From Poriferisodalis sp965214215 (GTDB taxonomy: Bacteria > Actinomycetota > Acidimicrobiia > Acidimicrobiales > Poriferisodalaceae), in NCBI RefSeq assembly GCF_965214215.1, contig NZ_CBDCBD010000003.1, positions 1,054,001 through 1,118,000 of the forward strand: 64,000 nucleotides of DNA. The letters run 5' to 3'. The notes below the pieces were generated by a model. It searched no databases. It worked only from the letters and a program-made list of their open reading frames with translations, and was not told where the DNA came from. Positions within the stretch are counted from its first letter, which is position 1. Each line of letters starts with the position of its first letter. The position numbers and the translations under genes were made by a program. Below, one piece after another: positions 44,370 through 53,230 of this stretch.

Positions 44370-44948
44370 ATGGATGACGAAGCGACGAGCGGCGCGTTGA
44401 CGGCTTCGGACGGAGCCTTGGTGGCGAGTCACGCAGGCGCCGGCTACGAGATGATGGCGCCGATCATCGGCAGGGTTGCCGTGGCAGCACCGCCGGCCGA
44501 TGTCTGGGCCGCCATCAGCCCGCCCGGCAACCTCCTCAACATCCACCCATTCTGCGAGCGCAACGAGATCAACGTGTGGGACGCCGCCGCCAGCCGCGAC
44601 CACGTCTACTACTACAGCGGCGTCCATTACCAGCGAGAATTTGCCGACTGGTTCGACGGCGTCGGCTACGACTTGGTGCTCGGCCCGCCGCAGGCCCGTA
44701 CGGCGCTTGTGCGCTGGCGCATCTCAGAGGCTGAGACCGGCAGCGACTTCAGCATCAAAGTGGTGGCACTGCTGCGCGACGACGTGTCGGCAGCCGAGCG
44801 AGAGCACTACGCCGAGCACATGATCCGCCGGCCGCTGCCGTCCTACCTCGACAGTGTCGTGCGCGGCACCGCGTACTTCGCAGAGACGGGTACGCCGGTC
44901 ACGAAGAACCAGTTCGGGACGCACCCCATCTACTCGCCAATCGACTGA
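44370..44948 (+). CDS. SRPBCC (START/Bet v1-like) polyketide-cyclase-family protein
   Basis: A 192-residue helix-grip protein. The N-terminal 28 residues are low in conservation; then GRVAVAAPPADVWAAISPPGNL, HPFCERNEI, VHYQREFADWFDGVG and TALVRWRISEAETG give the alternating strands of a ligand-binding SRPBCC fold. The C-terminal helix is RPLPSYLDSVVRGTAYFAE. Such proteins bind hydrophobic ligands or cyclise polyketides; no catalytic pair is evident. Third plus-strand gene after the dioxygenase. Confidence 0.8.
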   Translation: MDDEATSGALTASDGALVASHAGAGYEMMAPIIGRVAVAAPPADVWAAISPPGNLLNIHPFCERNEINVWDAAASRDHVYYYSGVHYQREFADWFDGVGYDLVLGPPQARTALVRWRISEAETGSDFSIKVVALLRDDVSAAEREHYAEHMIRRPLPSYLDSVVRGTAYFAETGTPVTKNQFGTHPIYSPID

Positions 44949-44977
44949 GCAGACCCTCGCACTCGCCGCCGGTCAGC

Positions 44978-46624
44978 TCACTTCGGCTCGGGCAGCTTCA
45001 GCAAGATCCGGGCGGCGGTTCGAGCCGCGTCCAGTGTCGGCACAAATCGGTTTCTCGGCACCTTCTCGAGTGCGTTCAGTGCGTGCAGGCTGGTCGCCGG
45101 CGGGCCACTGAGTCCCATCACGATGACTTCGGTTTCGCTCTCCACGGCCGTGCCGATGAGGTACTCCACCAGCATTGCCGCGCTGTCGTCGATGTACACC
45201 GTGTCGGTGAAGTCGATAATGACGACTTCGTGCTCGGCGATGTCCGCGCCCAGGATGTCGATGAGGCTCTTCGACGACGCCACCGTAAACGTGCCTCGGA
45301 GCGCGACCAGCCCGACCCGTGCCGAGAAATCGCCTGGCGTGGCCTCGTCTGCCTCGTTGGCATCTGCGCCCAGGAAGCTCACGTCGAGCAGTGGCACCGA
45401 GACGACGCTGTCGAGCTGGAGCCGTTCGAATTGGCGGGCGGCAGACATGGCCGCCACGATGAGCCCGATCGCCACCGCAGTGATCAGGTCGAGCACCACC
45501 GTCAGAACCATGGTGATGCCCATGATCATCAGATGCTCGCGCTGCACGTGGTGCATGCGTTTGAGGAACCGCCAGTCCACGATGTCCCAGCCCACCTTCA
45601 GCAAGATGCCGGCGAGCGCGGCCAGCGGCACCGATTCGACATAGCGTCCGGCGCCCAGCACGATGCCCAGCAGCACGATGGCACGCAGCGCGCCCGAAAC
45701 TCGGGTGCTGCCGCCGGCCCGGATGTTCACCACGGTTCCCACGGTTGCCCCGGCCCCGGGCAGCCCGCCCACCAGGCCCGCGGCGATATTGCCCAAGCCC
45801 TGTCCGATGAGCTCCTGGTTGGGGTTGTGCCGCGTGCGTGTCATCGAGTCGGCAATCAGCGACGTCAGCAGGCTGTCGACAGCGCCCAGTAGCGCGAGCG
45901 TGACGGCGGGCTGCACCGCCGCGGCCAAGACCCCCAACGACAGCAGCGGTACCTGCAGATCCGGCACGCCCGAGGGAACTTCGCCGATGACCGGCGCGTC
46001 GCCGAGGAGGAGTACGCCCATCAGGGTTCCCACGGCAAGGGCCGCGAGCGTTGCGGGAAACCAGCGATGCAATCGGGCAGGCCAGAAGATGCACACGCCC
46101 AAACTGACCGCCGCAACGGCCACGGCGCTGGCATTGAGGTTCACGATGGCGTCGGGCCAGCCGCGCATGACGTCAAGCGGGCCGCCGCTGGAACCCTCGA
46201 CGCCCAATGCCGGAAGCGTCTGCAGGATGATGATGATGATGCCGACACCCGACATGAAGCCCGAGATCACCGAGTACGGCGTGTAGGAGACGAAACGGCC
46301 GAATCGCAGGACGCCCAGCAGTGCCTGGATGACGCCTGCCATGACCACCACGGTGAGCGCTTCTTGAAGCGTCGAGGCATGTTCGGTGATGACGACCGCC
46401 ATAGCCACGGCCATGGGGCCCGTGGGTCCGGAGATCTGCGAACGCGTGCCGCCGAACACGGCGGCGAAAAGGCCCAATGCGATGGCGCCGTACAGACCGG
46501 CCATCGCTCCGAGGCCCGAAGCCACACCAAAGGCGAGCGCGACCGGTAATCCGACGACCGCCGTGGTGACACCGCCGAAGATGTCACCGCGCAGCGTGCG
46601 CAGGTCGTACCCCCGAGCTCGCAT
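44978..46624 (-). CDS. SulP-family anion transporter with STAS domain
   Basis: An inner-membrane transporter of 548 residues. About ten to twelve helices occupy residues 15-400, with the SulP sequence GVTTAVVGLPVALAFGVASG, GTRSQISGPTGPMAV and GLGNIAAGLVGGLPGAGA. A cytoplasmic STAS domain occupies about 430-530 (EVVIIDFTDTVYIDDSAAML). SulP members move sulfate, bicarbonate or dicarboxylates; the sequence alone does not decide. Single gene, divergent from the enoyl-CoA hydratase gene. Confidence 0.93.
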   Translation of the reverse strand: MRARGYDLRTLRGDIFGGVTTAVVGLPVALAFGVASGLGAMAGLYGAIALGLFAAVFGGTRSQISGPTGPMAVAMAVVITEHASTLQEALTVVVMAGVIQALLGVLRFGRFVSYTPYSVISGFMSGVGIIIIILQTLPALGVEGSSGGPLDVMRGWPDAIVNLNASAVAVAAVSLGVCIFWPARLHRWFPATLAALAVGTLMGVLLLGDAPVIGEVPSGVPDLQVPLLSLGVLAAAVQPAVTLALLGAVDSLLTSLIADSMTRTRHNPNQELIGQGLGNIAAGLVGGLPGAGATVGTVVNIRAGGSTRVSGALRAIVLLGIVLGAGRYVESVPLAALAGILLKVGWDIVDWRFLKRMHHVQREHLMIMGITMVLTVVLDLITAVAIGLIVAAMSAARQFERLQLDSVVSVPLLDVSFLGADANEADEATPGDFSARVGLVALRGTFTVASSKSLIDILGADIAEHEVVIIDFTDTVYIDDSAAMLVEYLIGTAVESETEVIVMGLSGPPATSLHALNALEKVPRNRFVPTLDAARTAARILLKLPEPK

Positions 46625-46675
46625 CTGCCGCTCCCGAGATGGCCGTTTCCGCTGGTCAGCAGGAACGCCACCGGA

Positions 46676-46693
46676 ACATTACGCGCGCAATAT
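46676..46693. promoter_or_regulatory. CG-centred quasi-palindrome between the SulP and enoyl-CoA hydratase genes
   Basis: ACATTA-CGCGCG-CAATAT is symmetric apart from two base pairs, 52 bp upstream of the SulP start in a 225-bp divergent spacer. A repressor operator for one or both genes is plausible. Confidence 0.35.
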
Positions 46694-46849
46694 GAATAAC
46701 GCTCACGAGATCTCAGCGCCGCTCAGACAGCTGTGGATTGCTCGTGATTGCCCTGCGGGTGCAGCGTCGACATCTGGATCGGCGGGACCGTCTCACATCG
46801 CGGCATCTTGCTGAGCGAAGTCGTGAGGGGACAACTAGGTTCCGCCGGC

Positions 46850-47626
46850 ATGGGTGAATTCTGTTATGCGGAGCGCGACGGGCACTTGTTCGTCGTCACG
46901 ATCAACCGGCCGGAGCGGATGAATGCGCTGCACCCGCCGGGCAATGCCGAGATGGCCGACCTCTTCGACGAGTTCCAGAACGATCCGGAGCTGTGGGTGG
47001 CCATCGTGACCGGCGAGGGAGACCGTGCCTTCTCGGCCGGCAACGACCTGAGGTATCAGGCCGAAGGCGGCGACCGCTCGGCGATGCCATCGTCGGGCTT
47101 CGGCGGGCTGACGTCGCGCTGGGACCTCGACAAGCCCGTCATCGCGGCAGTGAACGGCGTGGCGATGGGCGGCGGTTTCGAGATAGCGCTGGCCTGCGAC
47201 ATCATCGTCGCCTCGGAGAACGCGCTGCTGGCGCTGCCCGAGCCGAAGGTAGGTCTTGCAGCCTTGGCGGGAGGCGTGCATCGTCTTCCCCGCCACATCG
47301 GGCTCAAGCGCGCCATGAGCATGATGCTGACTGGTCGTCACGTGCCAGCGGCCGAGGCCAAGGAAATGGGCATCGTCGCCGACGTCGTTCCCCAGGGCGA
47401 GGCGCTTGCGTGCGCCCGCCGCTGGGCCGAGATGGTCCTTGAGTGCTCGCCGATGTCAATCCGGGCCACCAAGCAGGCAGCGATGCAGGGCCTTAACGAG
47501 GCCAGCGTGCAGGCGGCGCACGAGGGCCGGTACGAGGCGGTGCGAGCCATGAGCAACAGCGCCGACTACATCGAAGGCCCCCGCGCGTTCTCCGAGAAGC
47601 GCCCGCCCGAGTGGCAGGGCCGCTAA
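46850..47626 (+). CDS. enoyl-CoA hydratase/isomerase (crotonase) family protein
   Basis: A 258-residue crotonase-fold protein. It has VVTINRPERMNAL, the first oxyanion-hole segment RAFSAGNDLRYQAEGG, the second oxyanion segment NGVAMGGGFEIALACD, and ALPEPKVGLAALAGGVHRLPR with the position of the second catalytic Glu replaced by Ala (LAA). The first Glu (EIALACD) is present. The ATG 46850 is used because the ORF's upstream part has no homology and starts in the promoter region. Reaction not assigned; possibly fatty acid or side-chain degradation. Confidence 0.88.
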   Translation: MGEFCYAERDGHLFVVTINRPERMNALHPPGNAEMADLFDEFQNDPELWVAIVTGEGDRAFSAGNDLRYQAEGGDRSAMPSSGFGGLTSRWDLDKPVIAAVNGVAMGGGFEIALACDIIVASENALLALPEPKVGLAALAGGVHRLPRHIGLKRAMSMMLTGRHVPAAEAKEMGIVADVVPQGEALACARRWAEMVLECSPMSIRATKQAAMQGLNEASVQAAHEGRYEAVRAMSNSADYIEGPRAFSEKRPPEWQGR

Positions 47627-47783
47627 CTCGCCGCCGAAGTCACTTGCTGCCGCGCAGCAGTATTGCCTAATCTGGCGAGTGCGAGTGCGCCGCCTTGGCG
47701 CTTCCCTGCTAGAGCGGTGTTTGGGACGGCGCACCGGCGCGTCAAGGTAGTCATGCGCCCGCGGTTCGGACCACTGGGTTTCT

Positions 47784-49202
47784 TCAGTCGGCGCCGGGTA
47801 TCCAGCTCGTGCCGGCCAGCGGTACTTTGGCCATGGCCGCGGCCTCCACAGTGAGAGCAGCCAGGTCTTCGGGTTCCAGGTTCAGGACGTGCGATTTGCC
47901 GTTGGCGCGGGACAGGATCTGCGTCTCAATGGTGAGCACCTGCAGGTAGTTGGCGAGGCGGCGCCCGGCGAGCACCGGGTCGAGCCGGGCTGACAGGTCC
48001 GGGTCCTGGGTGGTGATGCCGGCGGGGTCGGTGCCGGCCTGGAAGTCCTCCCAGAATCCGGCTGAGGTGCCCAGCTCGCGGTACTCGGCCTCGTAGGCCG
48101 GGTCGTTGTCCCCGATGGCGATCAGTGCTGCGGTGCCGATCGAGGCAGCGTCGGCGCCGAGCGCCAGCGCCTTGGCAATGTCGGCGCCAGAGCGGAAACC
48201 CCCCGCCGCGATCAGCTTCACCTCTCGCCGGTGCACGCCGAGCTCGCGCAGGGCTCGGACGGCTTCGGGAATGGCGGCAATCGTCGGGATGCCGACGTGC
48301 TCGATGAACACGTCCTGGGTGGCGGCAGTGCCTCCCTGCATGCCGTCGACGACCACGGCATCGGCGCCGGCCTTCACGGCCAGCGCCGTGTCGTAGTACG
48401 GGCGGGCCGCGCCCACCTTCACGTAGATCGGCACCTGCCAGTCGGTGATCTCGCGCAGTTCGCCGATCTTGATCTCCAAGTCGTCGGGGCCGGTCCAGTC
48501 GGGGTGGCGGCAGGCAGAGCGCTGGTCGATCCCGGTGGGCAGCGTGCGCATCTCCGCCACCCGTTCGGTGATCTTCTGGCCCAGCAGCATCCCCCCGCCA
48601 CCGGGCTTCGCCCCTTGGCCCACCACCACCTCAATGGCGTCGGCCATCCGGAGATGGTCTGGGTTCATGCCGTAGCGCGACGGCAGGTACTGATAGACGA
48701 GCAGCCCCGAGTGCTCGCGTTCCTCCATGGTCATGCCGCCGTCGCCGGTAGTCGTGGAGGTGCCGGCCGCGGAGGCGCCCCGTCCGAGCGCCTCTTTTGC
48801 CTCGGCAGACAGCGAGCCGAAGCTCATGCCGGCGATGGTGACGGGGACTTGCAGGTGTACGGGCCGCTCGGCCCGATCCTCGCCGATCACCACATCGGTG
48901 CCGCAGGCCTCGCGGTATCCCTCCAGCGGATAGCGCGACATCGACGCACCGAGGAACACCAGGTCGTCGAGGGTGGGCAAGCGACGCTTGGCCCCCCAGC
49001 CCCGGATGCGGTAGATGCCAGTGTTGGCCGCCCGGCGGATCTCGGCGATCACGTTGCGATCGAAGGTGTAGGACTCGCGCAGGTGCCAGTGTTCCGGGCC
49101 TGGTTCGGCGAACGGTTTCAGGTCGCGATCCGCGGCGGGCGGACGTGCTGACCCGTTTGCTGGCCTGCTTGTCTCGTCGTCACGGCTTGGCGCCCCGGTC
49201 AT
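47784..49202 (-). CDS. mgsC: FMN-binding glutamate-synthase-like protein (MgsC/GltB2-type)
   Basis: A 472-residue FMN enzyme matching the synthase domain of glutamate synthase. IAGMSFGSLSAEAKEALGRGA, the STTTGDGGMTMEER loop, GQGAKPGGGGMLLG, VKVGAARPYYDTAL, DAVVVDGMQGGTAATQD and LIAAGGFRSGADIAKAL are all standard. The iron-sulfur cysteines of full-length GltB are mostly lacking. ATG 49202 overlaps the upstream stop. It works with the two genes upstream, which supply the amidotransferase and GXGXG domains; in N-methylglutamate synthase (MgsABC) these three proteins transfer methylamine from gamma-glutamylmethylamide or methylamine to 2-oxoglutarate. A glutamate-synthase-like role is the alternative. 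Confidence 0.82.
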   Translation of the reverse strand: MTGAPSRDDETSRPANGSARPPAADRDLKPFAEPGPEHWHLRESYTFDRNVIAEIRRAANTGIYRIRGWGAKRRLPTLDDLVFLGASMSRYPLEGYREACGTDVVIGEDRAERPVHLQVPVTIAGMSFGSLSAEAKEALGRGASAAGTSTTTGDGGMTMEEREHSGLLVYQYLPSRYGMNPDHLRMADAIEVVVGQGAKPGGGGMLLGQKITERVAEMRTLPTGIDQRSACRHPDWTGPDDLEIKIGELREITDWQVPIYVKVGAARPYYDTALAVKAGADAVVVDGMQGGTAATQDVFIEHVGIPTIAAIPEAVRALRELGVHRREVKLIAAGGFRSGADIAKALALGADAASIGTAALIAIGDNDPAYEAEYRELGTSAGFWEDFQAGTDPAGITTQDPDLSARLDPVLAGRRLANYLQVLTIETQILSRANGKSHVLNLEPEDLAALTVEAAAMAKVPLAGTSWIPGAD

Positions 49203-49933
49203 TGGCTTGCGTTCCCGTGCTCGCCTCGCGCTGCGGCTTCCAGCGCGGCCACATCGTCGACGGCGAAGTTGTACAGACGGCGGGCCGATCCGAACCGGCG
49301 GAATTCTTCTGCGAACACACCGCGGGTCTCGGGAGCTGCTGCGCCGAGCAGCCACGTCAGCAGCTCGCGGTGCTCAGACCGCATCTCCTTCTCGACGCAG
49401 TCGGCGCCCAGCGATTCCACGTTGCCTCGCACGAAGATCTGCGCCTCGTAGATGGAGTCGCCCAGGTCGGCGGCGGCGTCGCCGCAGACCACGAGATTCC
49501 CCGCTTGGGCCATGAACGCGCTCATATGCCCGACATCGCCGCCCACCACAATGTCGACGCCCTTCATGGAAATACCGCACCGGGCGCCGGCGTTTCCGCC
49601 TACCACCAGCAGGCCGCCGCAACCGGTCGCACCCGCCGACATCGTGGCGTTGCCGGTGATGTGCACCGTCCCCGACATGATGTTCTCGGCCAGGCCGGTG
49701 CTGGCATTGCCTTCCACCCGCACCCGGCCCTGCTGATGCATGCCGGCGCAGTAGTAGCCGACTGAGCCGCGCACCACCACCTCGATGTCTGCGGTGATCC
49801 CGCAGGCCACCGCATGCGCGCCGCGCGGGTTGATCACCTCAAACGACTCGCCGTCCGCGGCGTCGTGCAGTGTCTGGTTCAGCTCTCGCTTGGTCACCTC
49901 GGCCAGGTCAAAGGTCCGCATGGACCCGCTCAT
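49199..49933 (-). CDS. mgsB: GXGXG-domain glutamate-synthase-like protein (MgsB/GltB3-type)
   Basis: A 244-residue right-handed beta helix with repeated glycine turns, the C-terminal domain of glutamate synthase on its own: VVVRGSVGYYCAGMHQQG, ENIMSGTVHITGNATM, GCGGLLVVGGNAGARCG, VDIVVGGDVGHMSAFMAQ and NLVVCGDAAADLGDS. It probably holds the synthase complex together rather than catalysing. ATG 49933 begins MSGSMRTFDLAEVTKRELNQ, which fits. It follows the amidotransferase gene by 85 bp and overlaps mgsC by 4 bp. Confidence 0.82.
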   Translation of the reverse strand: MSGSMRTFDLAEVTKRELNQTLHDAADGESFEVINPRGAHAVACGITADIEVVVRGSVGYYCAGMHQQGRVRVEGNASTGLAENIMSGTVHITGNATMSAGATGCGGLLVVGGNAGARCGISMKGVDIVVGGDVGHMSAFMAQAGNLVVCGDAAADLGDSIYEAQIFVRGNVESLGADCVEKEMRSEHRELLTWLLGAAAPETRGVFAEEFRRFGSARRLYNFAVDDVAALEAAARGEHGNASQ

Positions 49934-50018
49934 CGCTGCCACGCGATGGCCCGCGCGCGCGATCGCCCAGCGATGCCGTCGCGGCGGCGCGTGAGATCGA
50001 CCGGCGTCTGGCGGCCTG

Positions 50019-50918
50019 TCACGCGGCCAGGCTCCAGGAATAGATGCGGGCCGGCTCGGGTTCCCACACTTGCGCGTCGGTTGCGCCCGGCAGGCGGGCA
50101 ATGGCTCGGTATTCCGACGACATCGCCACCCAATCGTCGGTCTCGGCCACCACTGCCGGCTTGCAGGCGATGGGGTCGCGCAGGATCGCAAACCCGTCGG
50201 CCACGCCGATGGCGAAGGTGTAGAAGCCGTCTAGGTCGTTCAGCGCACCCTCGAGCGCTTCGGAGATGGCGTCGCCCGAGCGCATCCGCCACGACAGGTA
50301 GCCCGCAGCAACCTCGGAGTCATTCTCGGTCTGGAACGACTCGCCGTGGGCCTCCAGGAAGCGCCGCAGCCGGTTGTGGTTGGACAGCGAACCGTTGTGC
50401 ACCAAGCAGGTATCGGCGCCGGTGGCGAAGGGGTGCGAACCGGCGGTGGTGATCGCCGACTCGGTGGCCATGCGGGTGTGGGCCAGAGCGTGCGTGCCAG
50501 TGCGCGACGCCAAGTCGTAGCGCTCGGCCACCTGGTCGGGGTACCCCACCGCTTTGTACAGCTCAATCTGGTTGCCGTAGGCCAGCACCGTCACGCCGGC
50601 AACGTTGTCGATGATCCACTGGCGAGCGGCCCGGCCGTCGCCATCGGTGGTGAACACCGCATGGTCGTGCACAGCTCGCACTGTTACCGACGCGCCCAGG
50701 GCCCGCTCCAAGGCCTCAGCGACGGGCGCCCAATCCACAGCCAACCCCTCGGCCAGCACGGTGATGCGAGTTTGGCCCGGAGCGCTGGCGTCGTACACGG
50801 CGAACCCGGCGCTGTCGGGGCCGCGGTCCCCCATCTCGGCCAGCATCAATTCGGTCAGCCGGCCCAGTTCGTGACGGTGGGCATCGGTTTTGCAGAACAG
50901 GCCCACGATCCCGCACAC
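50019..50918 (-). CDS. mgsA: class II glutamine amidotransferase-like protein (MgsA/GltB1-type)
   Basis: A 299-residue Ntn-type amidotransferase. Translation from the GTG at 50918 gives MCGIVGLF, which places the catalytic cysteine at position 2 after methionine removal, as required. It also has MGDRGPDSAGFAVY, the glutamine-site pattern ALAHTRMATES and CLVHNGSLSNHNRLR, then DLDGFYTFAIG. The longer ORF start would bury the nucleophile, so it is rejected. A GGGGGG-type site precedes the GTG. First gene of the minus-strand three-gene set, divergent from the glutamine-synthetase-like gene. Confidence 0.85.
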   Translation of the reverse strand: MCGIVGLFCKTDAHRHELGRLTELMLAEMGDRGPDSAGFAVYDASAPGQTRITVLAEGLAVDWAPVAEALERALGASVTVRAVHDHAVFTTDGDGRAARQWIIDNVAGVTVLAYGNQIELYKAVGYPDQVAERYDLASRTGTHALAHTRMATESAITTAGSHPFATGADTCLVHNGSLSNHNRLRRFLEAHGESFQTENDSEVAAGYLSWRMRSGDAISEALEGALNDLDGFYTFAIGVADGFAILRDPIACKPAVVAETDDWVAMSSEYRAIARLPGATDAQVWEPEPARIYSWSLAA

Positions 50919-51091
50919 GACGCACCCCCCGGCTCGACAATCCCCGCATCCGTCTGTCCAGCCTCCCGCACCGTAGCGCCCCACCCCGCGTTTTCTGTCC
51001 AAAACCTTGACTACTGTCGGCGCGGGGAATGCCCGGTGTCGGCACGGCCGACCCGACCATGAGCGCCGGGCGATGACGCAGGGGGAGTGGC
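50919..51091. promoter_or_regulatory. divergent regulatory region of mgsABC and gmaS-like genes
   Basis: A 173-bp spacer between two starts that point away from each other. GGGGGAG at 51081-51087 is the ribosome site of the plus-strand gene, and TTGACT at 51007 is a possible -35 box. Shared control of both arms is likely by layout; I see no clear operator. Confidence 0.4.
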
Positions 51092-52471
51092 GTGAGTGAC
51101 GGTGCCGATGCACTCGAGGAGATCCGCAGCAAGGCGGAGGCCGACTGCGTGGAGTTCATCTACGCCATGTTTGTGGAGATGCACGGAAAGCCGTGCGCCA
51201 AGTTGGTGCCGATCAGCGCCTTGGACGGCTTGATGGCCGACGGGGCCGGATTCGCGGGCTTCGCCGCCGGTCCGATGGGTCAAGACCCTTCCAGTCCTGA
51301 CATCCTGGCGCTGCCCGACCCAGCGTCGTACACGCAGCTGCCCTGGCAGCCCAACGTTGCTGCGATGCAATGCGACCCCACCGTGGAGGGCGAACTGTGG
51401 CCCTATGCGCCGCGGGTGATTCTGCGCCGGGCGCTGGAAGCTGCGGCCGAGCGCAACCTCGTGCTCAAGTGCGGCGTCGAGGCCGAGTACTCCCTGGTGG
51501 TGCGCAACGAGGACGGCTCGCTCTGCGTGGCCGACGACCGCGACAACATGACCCTGCCGTGCTACGACGCCAAGGGCCTCACCCGGATGCTCCCGCACCT
51601 CACCGCAGTGTCGAAGAACCTCGATGCCATGGGTTGGGGCAACTACGCCAACGACCACGAGGATGCGAACGGCCAGTACGAGCAGAACTGGCTGTACTCC
51701 GACGCGCTCACCACGGCCGACCGGCTGATCTTGTTCCGGCTGATGGTGCACACCTTGGCCCAGCGCGACGGCCGCTACGCCACGTTCATGCCCAAGCCGT
51801 TCGCGGACAAGACCGGCAACGGGCTGCACACTCACCTGAGCCTGTGGACCGCCGACACCGACGAGCCGCTGTTCATCGGCAGCAGCGGCGGCGGTCCCGA
51901 CACCAAGGGGCTGGGCCTGAGCGACCTCGCCTACAAGTTCGTGGGCGGGCTCATCCGCCACGCCCGCTCGCTGGTGGCCGTGGTGTGCCCGATCGTCAAC
52001 TCCTACAAGCGCATGGGAGTGGGCGCGCCGACATCGGGCGCCACGTGGGCGCCTGCCTATGCGGTCTACGGCGGCAACAACCGCACCCAGATGATCCGCG
52101 TTCCCGAACCCGACCGGATTGAGGTCCGCCTCGGCGACGGGGCCGCCAACCCGTACCTGATGTTCGCGGCCTATCTGGCCTGCGGGCTCGACGGGATCGA
52201 CAACGACATCGACCCCGGCGAACCCAACACCGACAACCTGTACGCCATGTCCGCCGAGGAGGTGGCGGCGAAGGGGATAGCGGTGCTCCCGCCCACGCTG
52301 CTGCACGCAGCCGACGAGCTTGCATCCTGCAGCGTTCTGGGCGCCGGCCTCGGTGAGACCGCCGAAGGCCCCTACCGCGACTACTTCGCGAAAGTGAAGC
52401 GCGATGAGTTCCTCGCCCACCACAGTGTCGTGACGGCCAGCGAGGTCGATCAATACCTCACGCTGTTCTGA
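51092..52471 (+). CDS. gmaS: type III glutamine synthetase / gamma-glutamylmethylamide synthetase (GlnT/GmaS-like)
   Basis: A 459-residue enzyme of the glutamine synthetase superfamily. CGVEAEYSLVV (metal-binding Glu), ENGQYEQN-like NGQYEQNWLYSDALTTAD, GNGLHTHLSLW (catalytic His and metal site), APTSGATWAPAYAVYGGNNRTQ in two blocks and the EVRLGDGAANPYLMFAAYL end. It belongs with GlnT proteins, some of which are GmaS and join methylamine to glutamate. The divergent mgsABC set makes the methylamine reading attractive. The partner N-methylglutamate dehydrogenase (mgdABCD) is not in the window, so this is not proved. GTG start with a strong ribosome site. The cupin gene follows by 12 bp. Confidence 0.85.
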   Translation: MSDGADALEEIRSKAEADCVEFIYAMFVEMHGKPCAKLVPISALDGLMADGAGFAGFAAGPMGQDPSSPDILALPDPASYTQLPWQPNVAAMQCDPTVEGELWPYAPRVILRRALEAAAERNLVLKCGVEAEYSLVVRNEDGSLCVADDRDNMTLPCYDAKGLTRMLPHLTAVSKNLDAMGWGNYANDHEDANGQYEQNWLYSDALTTADRLILFRLMVHTLAQRDGRYATFMPKPFADKTGNGLHTHLSLWTADTDEPLFIGSSGGGPDTKGLGLSDLAYKFVGGLIRHARSLVAVVCPIVNSYKRMGVGAPTSGATWAPAYAVYGGNNRTQMIRVPEPDRIEVRLGDGAANPYLMFAAYLACGLDGIDNDIDPGEPNTDNLYAMSAEEVAAKGIAVLPPTLLHAADELASCSVLGAGLGETAEGPYRDYFAKVKRDEFLAHHSVVTASEVDQYLTLF

Positions 52472-52483
52472 AAGGATGAGTCC

Positions 52484-53116
52484 ATGAGCGCATCGGATTC
52501 GGCACAAACAAGGGCGGCAGAGCGTGCGTCAGCGGTCGCCGACGCGATGGACGACATCGCCAAGATCGATGCGCACGGCCGGGAACACGGCGGCATCGAT
52601 CGGTCAGGCATCGCACGCATCAAGGAACGGCTGCTCGAGCTGGCCACCCACACCGAATTGTTCCCATCGGAAGACTTCCCGCCGCCAGACGGCGAGCGCG
52701 GCTCGTTCAACTACCGGCTCGCCCAAAACGACGACGACACGCTGGCGTTGTATGTCCAGAGCGTCAGCACCGGCACGTCGGCACCGCCGCACGAGCACAC
52801 GACGTGGGCGGTCATCGTGGGCATGCGAGGCCAGGAGCTGAATCGCTTCTACGACTGCTGTGCTGGTGAGGGCGAACCGAACGTCGAACGCGAGGAGATG
52901 GTCGAGCGCGGCACCGGCGTTGCCATGCTCGGCCACGACATTCACTCAATTCACATCGAAGGCGCGTCGACCAACTTCCACTGCTACGGCCTCGCGATGG
53001 AGGCGATGACGGGCCGTCGCTATTGGAGTGCCGAGCACGGCGAGTGGCGTATCTTCTCCGACGTGGCCAGCGTCGTCGAGGCCCGCCCGGGTTACCCGAC
53101 AACAGCCGCTGCCTGA
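52484..53116 (+). CDS. cysteine-dioxygenase-like cupin protein
   Basis: A 210-residue double-stranded beta-helix protein. The metal-binding cupin motif is PPHEHTTWAVIVGMRGQELNRF (split: His-x-His near residue 105), and the second is HDIHSIHIEGASTNFHCYG. An N-terminal helical segment of 65 residues precedes it. These features match the cysteine dioxygenase / 3-mercaptopropionate dioxygenase superfamily, which oxidises thiols to sulfinates with mononuclear iron. The following gene has three rhodanese domains, which supports a role in thiol or sulfane-sulfur metabolism. Substrate unproved. Confidence 0.8.
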   Translation: MSASDSAQTRAAERASAVADAMDDIAKIDAHGREHGGIDRSGIARIKERLLELATHTELFPSEDFPPPDGERGSFNYRLAQNDDDTLALYVQSVSTGTSAPPHEHTTWAVIVGMRGQELNRFYDCCAGEGEPNVEREEMVERGTGVAMLGHDIHSIHIEGASTNFHCYGLAMEAMTGRRYWSAEHGEWRIFSDVASVVEARPGYPTTAAA

Positions 53117-53230
53117 GCCTCCACCGGTGCGGCCGGGACCCGAGCAGCCTGTGGCCCGAGACAAGGAGCGACACCGTGAGAAGGTTCGCCCGTCAGCCGG
53201 CCTTGCCGCCCCTGTCGCGAGGGAAGTGTG

